Assembly: GCF_017995835.1 (NCBI RefSeq)
Contig: NZ_JAGOID010000004.1
Coordinates: 1-64,000, forward strand
From: Amaricoccus sp.
GTDB lineage: Bacteria; Pseudomonadota; Alphaproteobacteria; Rhodobacterales; Rhodobacteraceae
Reading direction: 5' to 3'
Length of the DNA: 64,000 nucleotides
In this document: positions 16,245 through 23,845 of the stretch, in pieces
How the letters are laid out: each line of letters begins with the position of its first letter
Numbering within the stretch: the first letter of the stretch is position 1
Made by a program: the position numbers and the translations under genes
The notes under the pieces: model-generated
Database searches by the model: none
Told to the model about the DNA's origin: nothing
What the model saw: the letters and a program-made list of their open reading frames with translations, nothing else

Positions 16245-16957
16245 GCGAGGTCGCGGGGTCGACCGACCGGGCGCATGTCCTCGTGGTCGACGACGACGCG
16301 CGTATCCGGTCGCTGCTTCAGAAATTCCTGGCCCGCAACGGGTTTCTCGTCACCACCGCGCGCGACGCCGCCCATGCGCGGCGGCTGCTCGACGGGCTCG
16401 AGTTCGACATCCTGGTGCTCGACGTGATGATGCCGGGCGAGGACGGCGTGGCGCTGACCGCGTCCTTGCGCGAGACGCTGGCGACGCCGATCCTGCTGCT
16501 GACGGCGCGGGGGGATGCGGACGACCGCATCCGCGGGCTGGAGGCGGGGGCGGACGACTATCTCGGCAAGCCGTTCGAGCCGCGCGAGCTCCTGCTGCGG
16601 ATCAACGCCATCCTGCGACGGGTGCCGAAGCCCGCGCCGAAGAGCGAGCCGCCGAAGACGCTGCAGCTCGGCGAGGTGCGCTACGACGTGAACCGGGGCG
16701 AGCTGTGGCGGGGGCGGGAAATGATCCGGCTGACCGCGACCGAGTCGATGCTGATGCGCATCTTCGCCGCCCGCGCCCACGAGCCGGTGACGCGGACCGA
16801 GCTGGTCGAGGACCTGGGCGGCGGCGTGGCCGAGGCGCAGGAGCGGGCGATCGACGTGCAGATCACCCGCCTGCGCCGCAAGATCGAGACCGATCCCCGC
16901 GTCCCGCGCTACCTTCAGACGGTGCGGGGGTCGGGCTACATGCTCGCGCCGGACTGA
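16241..16957 (+). CDS. petR: OmpR-family response regulator, PetR-like
   Basis: This 238-residue protein has a receiver domain with the phosphorylated Asp in ILVLDVMMPGEDGV and the conserved Lys in GKPFEPRELL. A winged-helix DNA-binding domain with TRLRRKIETDPRVPRYLQTV follows. It starts with GTG inside the petP stop, so the two are translationally coupled. No histidine kinase gene is adjacent. In Rhodobacter PetR is likewise an orphan regulator acting on the bc1 operon. The downstream gene is the convergent dnaE2. Confidence 0.8.
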   Translation: MSEVAGSTDRAHVLVVDDDARIRSLLQKFLARNGFLVTTARDAAHARRLLDGLEFDILVLDVMMPGEDGVALTASLRETLATPILLLTARGDADDRIRGLEAGADDYLGKPFEPRELLLRINAILRRVPKPAPKSEPPKTLQLGEVRYDVNRGELWRGREMIRLTATESMLMRIFAARAHEPVTRTELVEDLGGGVAEAQERAIDVQITRLRRKIETDPRVPRYLQTVRGSGYMLAPD

Positions 16958-17001
16958 GGGCGGGGCTCCCGTTCCCGCGCGGCGGGCGCTCGGGGCGGGG
17001 A

Positions 17002-17104
17002 GACGGCGCCGCCGGCGCAACGGGGCAGCGCGCCGCGGGCGCCACGATCGAGCTGGCGCGACGTCGACGCGGCGCCCGGGTCCGGCCGGCGCAAGCCGGG
17101 CGGA
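17002..17104 (-). repeat. GC-rich intergenic palindromic repeat, copy C (reverse)
   Basis: Read on the reverse strand, it contains CCGGCCGGACCCGGGCGCCG, GCGTCGACGTCGCGCC, GGCGCCCGCGGCGCG and CGTTGCGCCGGCGGCGCCGTC-like blocks, as in copies B and D. It lies 11 bp beyond the dnaE2 stop, between the convergent genes petR and dnaE2. It occupies the place where the rest of dnaE2 would be expected. Confidence 0.65.
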
Positions 17105-17115
17105 GTGGGTCGGGT

Positions 17116-19902
17116 TCAGGCCGCGGAATCGCGGGGCGTCAGGCGGTCGCGCAGCAGCGCCATGGGATGGGCGCGCAGCGTGAGGCGCAGGGCGGCGTAG
17201 TCGGCGACGATGGCCTCGCCGAGCGTCGCCGGCGGCAGGGCGACCGGGGCCTCCGCGCCCTCGCCCTCGAGCCCGTCGAAGAGCGGCAGCGGCCTGCGGC
17301 CGCGGATCGCCCGGGCGGCCCACAGCGCCTCGCGCCGGCCGATCCCGAGGCTCGCGAAGGCGTCGGCCTCGGCCAGAGCCGCGAGGAGGCGGGGCTCGAT
17401 CCCGGCGCGGCGCCACACCGCCTCGACGTCGGGGTAGCCGTTGCCGCGGGCGGCGGCGATCCACATCGCGTCGTCCTCGCGCATCGCCCTGATCTGGCGC
17501 AAGCCCAGCCGCAGCGCCAGCCCGCCGCGGCTGTCGGGTTCGAGCGTGTTGTCCCAGAAGCTCGCGTTGATGCAGACGGGTCGCACCTCGACATCGTGGG
17601 CGCGCGCGTCGCGCACGATCTGGGCCGGGGCGTAGAAGCCCATGGGCTGGGCGTTGAGGAGCGCGCAGGCGAAGACCGCCGGGTGATGGCGCTTGATCCA
17701 GGCCGAGGCGTAGACGAGGAGCGCGAAGCTCGCCGCGTGGCTCTCGGGGAAGCCGTAGGAGCCGAAGCCCTCGATCTGGGAGAAGCAGCGCTCGGCGAAA
17801 TCGGCCGGGTAGCCGTTCGCCGCCATGCCCGACAGGAACCGCTCGCGGAACCTGTAGACCGTGCCGTCGCCCTTGAAGGTGCCGAGGGCGCGGCGCAGGC
17901 GGTCGGCCTCGTCGGGGGTGAAGCCCGCGCCGACGATGGCGATCTGCATCGCCTGTTCCTGGAAGAGCGGCACGCCCAGCGTGCGCTTCAGCACCGCCCC
18001 GAGCGCGTCCGAGGGATAGTCCACCGTCTCCGCGCCCCGCCGCCGCCGCAGGTAGGGATGCACCATGCCCCCCTGGATCGGCCCCGGCCGCACGATCGCC
18101 ACCTCGATGACGAGGTCGTAGAACTCCCGCGGCTGCATTCGTGGCAGGAAGCTGAGCTGCGCCCGGCTCTCGACCTGGAAGACGCCGATCGCGTCGGCGC
18201 GGCAGAGCATGTCGTAGACCGCCGGATCCTCCTGCGGCAGGCTCGCCAGCGTGTGGCGGACGCCGCAATGGGAGGCAAGCAGGTCGAGCGCCTTGCGGAT
18301 GCAGGTGAGCATCCCGAGCGCCAGCACGTCGACCTTGAGGATGCCGAGCGTCTCGATGTCGTCCTTGTCCCAGGCGATGACGGTGCGGTCCTCCATCGCC
18401 GCGTTCTCGACCGGCACGAGTTCGTCGAGCCGGCCCTCGGTGATGACGAAGCCGCCGACATGCTGGCTGAGGTGGCGCGGAAAGCCGACGATCTCGTCGA
18501 CGAGTTGCATGGTCAGCGCGAGCCGGGGCTCGTCGGGGTCGAGGCCGAGCTCGACCAGCCGCTCGCGCGGCAGGCCGCCGCCGCCCCAGCCCCAGATCTG
18601 GCTGGAGAGCGCCGCGACCGTGTCCTTCGAGAGGCCCATGGCGGCGCCGACCTCGCGGATCGCCCGCTTGCCGCGATAGTGGATCACCGTGGCGCAGAGC
18701 CCGGCGCGGTGGCGGCCGAAGCGGTTGTAGATGTACTGGATCACCTCCTCGCGGCGCTCGTGCTCGAAGTCGACGTCGATGTCGGGCGGCTCGTCGCGGG
18801 CGTCGGAGACGAAACGTTCGAAGACCATCGTCCCCGTATCGGGCGACATCGAGGTGATGCCGAGCGCCCAGCAGACGATGGAGTTCGCCGCCGACCCCCG
18901 CCCCTGGCAGAGGATGTCCCGGCTGCGGGCGTACGTCACCGCGTCATGGACGGTGAGGAAGAACGGCGCGTATTCCTTGCGCGCGATCAGCGCCAGTTCG
19001 CGGTCCGCCTGGGCCCGGCGCGCCTCCGGGACGCCCTCGGGATAGCGCCAGGCGAGCCCGTCCGCCGTCAGCCGGACGAGCCGGGCCTGCGGATCCTCGC
19101 CGTCCCAGATCTCGCTCGGGTATTCGTAGCGCAGCTGGTCGAACGCGAAGCGGCAATCGTCCGCGATCTCGCCGGCGCGATGCGCCGCGGCCGCGTGCGG
19201 GCCGAGGAGGCGCAGCATCTCCGCCTCGGACCTGAGCCGTCGCTCGGCGTTGGCGAGGGCGGCGCGGCCGATCTTCTCGATCCGCTTGCCCGCGCGGATG
19301 CAGGTCAGCACGTCGACGAGCCGCCGGCGGCTGGCGTGGTGCATGATCGGCTCGGCCGAGGCGACGAGGCCGATCCCGAGTCCGTCCGCGATCTCCGCCA
19401 GCCGGTCGAAGCGCGCCGCGTCTTGTCCGTCATAACGCGGCGCGGCGACGAGATGCGTCCGCGCTCCCGCCTCCCGCACCAGCCGCCGCGCCTGCGGCAG
19501 CCATGCCCGGACCCCGCCCCGCGTCGGCGGGTGCAGCAGCAGGTGCAACCCCTCCATCCCGGTCAGGTCGTCGAGCCGGAGGAGGCATTCCCCCTTGCGC
19601 GCCCGTCGCGCGCCTTCGGTGAGGAGCCGGCACAGCCGCCCCCATCCGGCGCGGTCGCGCGCCAGCGCGGTCGCCTCGATCCCTTCCTCCAGCGCCAGCC
19701 GGGCCCCCGGCAGGAGCCGCGTCGCGCCGCCGGCGACGCGCAGGGCCTTGTGCGCCCGCACCAGCCCCGCCACCGAGTTGCGGTCGGCGATCGCCAGCGC
19801 CGGCAGGCCCAGCTCGATCGCCCGCGCCGCGTATTCCTGCGGGTGGCTCCCTCCGGTCAGGAAGGTGAAGTTCGAGGTGGCGCAGAGCTCGGCGAAGGGC
19901 AT
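17116..19902 (-). CDS. dnaE2: Error-prone DNA polymerase DnaE2 (ImuC), C-terminally short
   Basis: This 928-residue C-family polymerase alpha subunit is of the damage-inducible DnaE2 type. The N-terminal PHP domain starts MPFAELCATSNFTFLTGGSH. The catalytic acidic pair lies in EPPDIDVDFEHERRE, with GRGSAANSIVCWALGIT before it and FQEQAMQIAIVGAGFTPDEA further on. DnaE2 proteins usually have about 1,050-1,100 residues and continue, after the HPMALLRDRL-like segment, into an OB-fold domain. Here a stop follows at LTPRDSAA, so about 130 or more residues are absent and a GC-rich repeat begins 11 bp later. imuA and imuB are not adjacent. Activity is uncertain; the polymerase core is intact. Confidence 0.88.
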   Translation of the reverse strand: MPFAELCATSNFTFLTGGSHPQEYAARAIELGLPALAIADRNSVAGLVRAHKALRVAGGATRLLPGARLALEEGIEATALARDRAGWGRLCRLLTEGARRARKGECLLRLDDLTGMEGLHLLLHPPTRGGVRAWLPQARRLVREAGARTHLVAAPRYDGQDAARFDRLAEIADGLGIGLVASAEPIMHHASRRRLVDVLTCIRAGKRIEKIGRAALANAERRLRSEAEMLRLLGPHAAAAHRAGEIADDCRFAFDQLRYEYPSEIWDGEDPQARLVRLTADGLAWRYPEGVPEARRAQADRELALIARKEYAPFFLTVHDAVTYARSRDILCQGRGSAANSIVCWALGITSMSPDTGTMVFERFVSDARDEPPDIDVDFEHERREEVIQYIYNRFGRHRAGLCATVIHYRGKRAIREVGAAMGLSKDTVAALSSQIWGWGGGGLPRERLVELGLDPDEPRLALTMQLVDEIVGFPRHLSQHVGGFVITEGRLDELVPVENAAMEDRTVIAWDKDDIETLGILKVDVLALGMLTCIRKALDLLASHCGVRHTLASLPQEDPAVYDMLCRADAIGVFQVESRAQLSFLPRMQPREFYDLVIEVAIVRPGPIQGGMVHPYLRRRRGAETVDYPSDALGAVLKRTLGVPLFQEQAMQIAIVGAGFTPDEADRLRRALGTFKGDGTVYRFRERFLSGMAANGYPADFAERCFSQIEGFGSYGFPESHAASFALLVYASAWIKRHHPAVFACALLNAQPMGFYAPAQIVRDARAHDVEVRPVCINASFWDNTLEPDSRGGLALRLGLRQIRAMREDDAMWIAAARGNGYPDVEAVWRRAGIEPRLLAALAEADAFASLGIGRREALWAARAIRGRRPLPLFDGLEGEGAEAPVALPPATLGEAIVADYAALRLTLRAHPMALLRDRLTPRDSAA

Positions 19903-20010
19903 GGTCGGGTTGGTGTCACGGGCGCGTCATCGCAGCGTCGTTCAGCGGCGCCATGCTGGGACGAATCGTGCTAGGGTAGCACCCCGAATGACCGTGGGGG
20001 AGGATAAAAC

Positions 20011-20196
20011 ATGAACACCGCAGTTCAGATCGACGACTACGCCCGCCGGCTCTACGCGGCCAGCGGCGACAAAGCCGAATACGAGGCCGCCCAGAAGGCC
20101 CGCGACTGCGAGGCCCGCGGCGCCGAGGCCGAGGCCGACCAGTGGCGCAAGGTGCGCGAGAGGATCCGCATCCTGCGCGGCCCGAACGCGAGCTGA
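20011..20196 (+). CDS. Small hypothetical protein, 61 residues
   Basis: A charged, helical 61-residue protein (MNTAVQIDDYARRLYAASGD at the start) is preceded by a strong ribosome-binding site, GTGGGGGAGGATAAAAC. No domain is recognised. The composition (many Ala, Glu, Arg and Asp, no membrane segment) suggests a soluble helical protein. Short proteins of this look are common and conserved in Rhodobacterales, but no function is known to me. It is divergent from dnaE2 and convergent with cbpM. Confidence 0.65.
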   Translation: MNTAVQIDDYARRLYAASGDKAEYEAAQKARDCEARGAEAEADQWRKVRERIRILRGPNAS

Positions 20197-20322
20197 CCCC
20201 GGCTTCCCGCGCCTCCCCGCCTGCGCCGGGAGTTCGGCCGGGACGGCGGCGTCATGGTCCCTGACGAGCCCGACGGTTCCCCGGAAGACGCCTGCCCTGA
20301 TCCGGAACCCCGAGCGGAGGGG

Positions 20323-20658
20323 TCAGGGCCTCGTCAGGCGGGCGCGGATGCGGGCGCGGACATCTTCGGGCTCCTCCGCCAGCGCCGTGGCGAGGCCGCG
20401 CAGCCGGTGGCGCAGGCCGTGGATCTGGTCGATGAGCGACAGGACCATGCCGGCCGCGTCCTCGTCCATTTCGAAGTCGTCCGACAACTCGGCCAGCAGC
20501 CGCGCCCGCGCCACGTCGGCCTCGCGAAAGGCGAGCCGGCCCTCGCGTTCCTCGGGGGACAGGCAATGCGCCGAGACCCAGGAACGCAGCCGGGCCACGG
20601 TCACGCCGTCGACCTGCGCCACGACCTCGGTCTCGCTGTAGTAACGGGTCTCCGCCAT
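20323..20658 (-). CDS. cbpM: Chaperone modulator CbpM
   Basis: This 111-residue MerR-like helical protein starts MAETRYYSETEVVAQVDGVT and contains VARLRSWVSAHCLSPEE. CbpM binds the J-domain of CbpA and inhibits its stimulation of DnaK. Its start overlaps the cbpA stop by one base (TGATG), and this co-translated pairing is the main evidence for the name. Length matches CbpM. Confidence 0.82.
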   Translation of the reverse strand: MAETRYYSETEVVAQVDGVTVARLRSWVSAHCLSPEEREGRLAFREADVARARLLAELSDDFEMDEDAAGMVLSLIDQIHGLRHRLRGLATALAEEPEDVRARIRARLTRP

Positions 20659-21575
20659 CAGCTCATTCCCTTGCGTGGGTCGTAGGCGTGGTCCTTGCGC
20701 CACGCCTCCATGAACGCCTCGAGCTCGGCGTCGACCTTGGGCGGCGACACGATCTTCAGCCGCACGCGCTGGTCGCCCCGCCTGTCGCCGCGTTTCACGC
20801 CGCGGCCGCGCAGGCGCAGCACCTGACCGGAGCTCGCGCCCCTGGGGATGGTGAGGTTCACCTTGCCGTCGATCGTCGGCGTGGCGACCTTGCCGCCGAG
20901 CACGGCTTCGTCGATCGTGATCGGCAGCTCGATCTCGATGTCGTCGCCTTCGCGGGTGAAGATCGGGTGTGGCGCGACGGTCACCGTCACCAGCGCGTCG
21001 CCCGGCGGGCCCTCGCCATAGCCGGGCGCGCCCTTGCCGCGCAGGCGGATGGTCTGGCCGTCGTGCACCCCTTGCGGGATCGACACTTCGAGCGGCCCGC
21101 CGCCCGGCAGGCTCACCCGCTTCGTGGCGCCATAGATGGCGTCGAGAAAGCTGATCTCCAGCGTGAAGTGCTGGTCCTGCCCGCGCATCGCGAAGCCCTC
21201 GGCCCCGCCCGCCCTGCCGCCGGCCCCGCGCCGGCCGAACAGGTCGGAGAAGACGCCCGACATGTCGATGTCCTCGAAGCCGCGGCTGGACCGGTAGGTC
21301 GCCTCCGGCCCCTCGGTGTATTCGCGGTAGAAGCGCCGCTCCGGCCGCTCCTGCCCGCTCGCGTCGATCTCGCCCGCGTCGAAGCGGCGGCGCTGCTCGG
21401 CGTCCTTGAGCAGGTCGTAGGCCGCCGAGGCCGCCTTGAACTTCGCCTCGGCCTTGCCGTCGCCGGGGTTGAGATCGGGGTGGCTCTCGCGGGCTACGCG
21501 CTTGTAGGCCTTGCGGATCTCGTCCGCGCTCGCCGTCTTGTTTACGCCCAGGGCGGCGTAGGGGTCGTCGCTCAT
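20658..21575 (-). CDS. cbpA: DnaJ-type co-chaperone CbpA
   Basis: This 305-residue protein has an N-terminal J domain (DPYAALGVNKTASADEIRKA) with the essential HPD in RESHPDLNPGD. A Gly-rich linker follows (GVFSDLFGRRGAGGRAGG), then two C-terminal beta domains including PQGVHDGQTIRLRGKG. It lacks the zinc-finger region of DnaJ itself, so it is a class II J-protein. It recruits client proteins to DnaK. cbpM is coupled downstream. Confidence 0.92.
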   Translation of the reverse strand: MSDDPYAALGVNKTASADEIRKAYKRVARESHPDLNPGDGKAEAKFKAASAAYDLLKDAEQRRRFDAGEIDASGQERPERRFYREYTEGPEATYRSSRGFEDIDMSGVFSDLFGRRGAGGRAGGAEGFAMRGQDQHFTLEISFLDAIYGATKRVSLPGGGPLEVSIPQGVHDGQTIRLRGKGAPGYGEGPPGDALVTVTVAPHPIFTREGDDIEIELPITIDEAVLGGKVATPTIDGKVNLTIPRGASSGQVLRLRGRGVKRGDRRGDQRVRLKIVSPPKVDAELEAFMEAWRKDHAYDPRKGMS

Positions 21576-21653
21576 CCAGTCCTCTCAGCCGTCCTTCCGG
21601 GCACGGGCCGGCGGACCCTCGCAAACCGCCGCCGCCCGGTCAACGGGCGGCCC

Positions 21654-22589
21654 TCACCCGTGATCCCCGTCCGCGTCGCCGTCCGCGTTCGCAAGGGCGA
21701 GCGCGCGGGCGTAGACGTCCCGGCGCGGCAGGCCGAGCCGGGACGCGACGGCGGCGGCGGCATCCTTGACGGAGCCGGCGGCCAGCGCCTCGGCGAGGGC
21801 GGCGTCGAGGTCGTCGCCGGTCGCCTGGATCGCGGCGGGAGGGCCGACCACGACGACGATCTCGCCCTTCGGCTCTGGCTCGGCCGCGTAGGCCTCGGAG
21901 AGATCGCCGAGCGCGCCGCGGCGCACCTCCTCGAAACGCTTCGTCAGCTCCCGGCACACCGCCGCGGGCCGCTCCGCCCCGAGCGTGGCCGCCATGTCGG
22001 CGAGGCTGGCGGCGAGCCGGCGGGGGCTCTCGTAGAAAACCAGCGTCGCGGGGACGGCGGCCAGTTCCGCCATCGCGCGGGAGCGCGCCGCGGCGCGCGG
22101 CGGCGGGAAGCCCGCGAACAGGAAGCGGTCCGTCGGCAGCCCCGCCACCGACAACGCGGCGAGGAGCGCCGAGGCGCCGGGCGCGGCCATAACCGGCAGG
22201 CCGGCGTCGATGGCCTCGCGCGCCAACCGCCAGCCCGGGTCCGCCACCAGCGGCGTGCCGGCGTCCGAGACGAGCGCGACCGACTTGCCCTCCGCCAGAG
22301 CGGCGAGCAGGCGCGGCCGCATCGCCGCGCCGTTGTGGTCATGGTAGGGCAGGATGGTGCGCGGGTCGCGCCGCACGCCGTGGATGTCGAGCAGCTTGCG
22401 CGTCCGCCGCGTGTCCTCGGCGGCGAGGATGTCGGCGCCGGCAAGGATGTCGAGCGCCCGCAGCGTCACGTCCCGCGCCGCGCCGATCGGGGTCGCGACG
22501 AGGTGGAGCCCCGGCGGAACGCGGGCCCCGGGGAGCGCCTCCGGCCCGCCGGCGTCCGCGACCGGCTCGTCATCGGCGTCCTTTCGCAA
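21654..22589 (-). CDS. rsmI: 16S rRNA (cytidine(1402)-2'-O)-methyltransferase RsmI
   Basis: This protein of about 311 residues has the tetrapyrrole-methylase fold. Family signatures are GLHLVATPIGAARDVTLRAL, AEDTRRTRKLLDIHG and ALVSDAGTPLVADPGWRL. RsmI methylates the ribose of C1402 in the ribosomal decoding centre. No ATG is suitably placed. TTG at 22587-22589 is the likely start, with GGGGAAAG just upstream. A longer frame back to 22736 would run into the divergent lipoprotein gene and is arginine-rich, so it is rejected. The divergent pairing with a PBP-activator gene is common in this group. Confidence 0.88.
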   Translation of the reverse strand: MRKDADDEPVADAGGPEALPGARVPPGLHLVATPIGAARDVTLRALDILAGADILAAEDTRRTRKLLDIHGVRRDPRTILPYHDHNGAAMRPRLLAALAEGKSVALVSDAGTPLVADPGWRLAREAIDAGLPVMAAPGASALLAALSVAGLPTDRFLFAGFPPPRAAARSRAMAELAAVPATLVFYESPRRLAASLADMAATLGAERPAAVCRELTKRFEEVRRGALGDLSEAYAAEPEPKGEIVVVVGPPAAIQATGDDLDAALAEALAAGSVKDAAAAVASRLGLPRRDVYARALALANADGDADGDHG

Positions 22590-22660
22590 GTTTACTTTCC
22601 CCGCACGAGTCCCTAGCTTCCCGCCCAGTCTGACGGAAGCAACGAAGGTCTGCGCGCGCC

Positions 22661-23845
22661 ATGAACCTGTCAACCGTCGTCTCCGCCGTCGCCCGGCGCG
22701 GCTTCCTCGGCGCCGCCCTCCTCGTGCTCGCCGCATGTGCCGCGGGTCCGGCCATCCGCGCCGGCGGCGACGGACCGGCCGTCGATCCGAACGCCCAGGT
22801 GCGGGTCGCGCTTCTCGTGCCGCAGTCGGCGGGCGACCCCGGACTCCAGCGTATCGCGCGCGACCTCGTCAACGCCGCCAAGCTCGCGCAGGCCGATCTC
22901 CGCAACGCCGACCTCGATTTGCAGGTCTACGACAGCCGGGGAACCTTCGCCGGAGGACAGGCGGCCGCGGAAATGGCCGTCGCGAACGGGGCGCAGATCG
23001 TTCTCGGGCCGCTGCTCAGCGTCGCCGCCGCGGGCGCCCAGCCCGTCGCGGCGAACGCCGGGCTCAGCATGCTGACCTTCAGCAACAACCCGTCGGTCGC
23101 CGGTCCGGGAACCTACCTCCTCGGCGTGACCCCCGGCAATGCGGCGAGCGCCCTCGCCCGGTTCTCTCTCGGCCGCGGGCTGTCGCGCTTCGGCGTGCTC
23201 TATGTCCAGGGCGAGACCGACGAGGTTGTCCGCGACAGCGTGATCGCTGCGGTCAACACCGCCGGCGGTCAGGTCGTATCGACGCAGGCCTATCCCTATT
23301 CCCAGCAGGGCGTGAGCGACACGGTCGCGGTCCTGTCGGTCGCGCTCCAGAACGCCGGCGCCAACGCGGTGTTCCTGACCGAGCGCTCCACCGCCGGCCT
23401 CGTCGCCGACGGGCTGCGCAGCAACGGCCTTTCGGCCGAGCAGGCGCTGCTTCTCGGGCTGCAGCCCTGGGGCGGCGACGCGGACACGCTGGCGCGGCCG
23501 AGCCTGCAGGGCGCCGTCTACGCCGCGCCCGATCCGTCGCTCCTCGCCACCTTCCAAGGCCGTTACGCCAACGCCTACGGGGAGCAGCCGCACGAACTCG
23601 CGGTGCTCGCCTATGACGGCGTCGCCGCGATCGGGACGCTGATCGCCGAGGCGCGGGCGCAGGGCGGTTCGCCCTTCAGCACCGCGCGCATCACCGCGCC
23701 GCAGGGCTTCGCCGGCGCGAACGGCGCCTTCCGCTTCACACGCGACGGGCTCAGCCAGCGCAACCTCGCCGTCCTCGAGGTGCGCAACGGTACGGCGGTG
23801 GTCGTCTCGCGCGCGGCGCGCGGCTTCGGCGGCCTTGGGAACTGA
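22661..23845 (+). CDS. Penicillin-binding protein activator, LpoA-like lipoprotein
   Basis: This 394-residue protein has a lipoprotein signal peptide with lipobox LVLAAC (acylated Cys26). A periplasmic-binding fold of the Leu/Ile/Val receptor type follows (VRVALLVPQSAGDPGLQRIA, GAQIVLGPLLS). LpoA C-terminal domains have this fold and activate class A penicillin-binding proteins from the outer membrane. Being next to rsmI is the same arrangement as in many proteobacteria (yraM next to yraL). No transporter genes are adjacent, which speaks against an ABC uptake role. Confidence 0.82.
   Translation: MNLSTVVSAVARRGFLGAALLVLAACAAGPAIRAGGDGPAVDPNAQVRVALLVPQSAGDPGLQRIARDLVNAAKLAQADLRNADLDLQVYDSRGTFAGGQAAAEMAVANGAQIVLGPLLSVAAAGAQPVAANAGLSMLTFSNNPSVAGPGTYLLGVTPGNAASALARFSLGRGLSRFGVLYVQGETDEVVRDSVIAAVNTAGGQVVSTQAYPYSQQGVSDTVAVLSVALQNAGANAVFLTERSTAGLVADGLRSNGLSAEQALLLGLQPWGGDADTLARPSLQGAVYAAPDPSLLATFQGRYANAYGEQPHELAVLAYDGVAAIGTLIAEARAQGGSPFSTARITAPQGFAGANGAFRFTRDGLSQRNLAVLEVRNGTAVVVSRAARGFGGLGN

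Noticed and set aside
22590..22736. rsmI starting at 22736
   Set aside because: The extension is Arg-rich and would overlap the divergent lipoprotein gene; family length is reached from TTG 22589.
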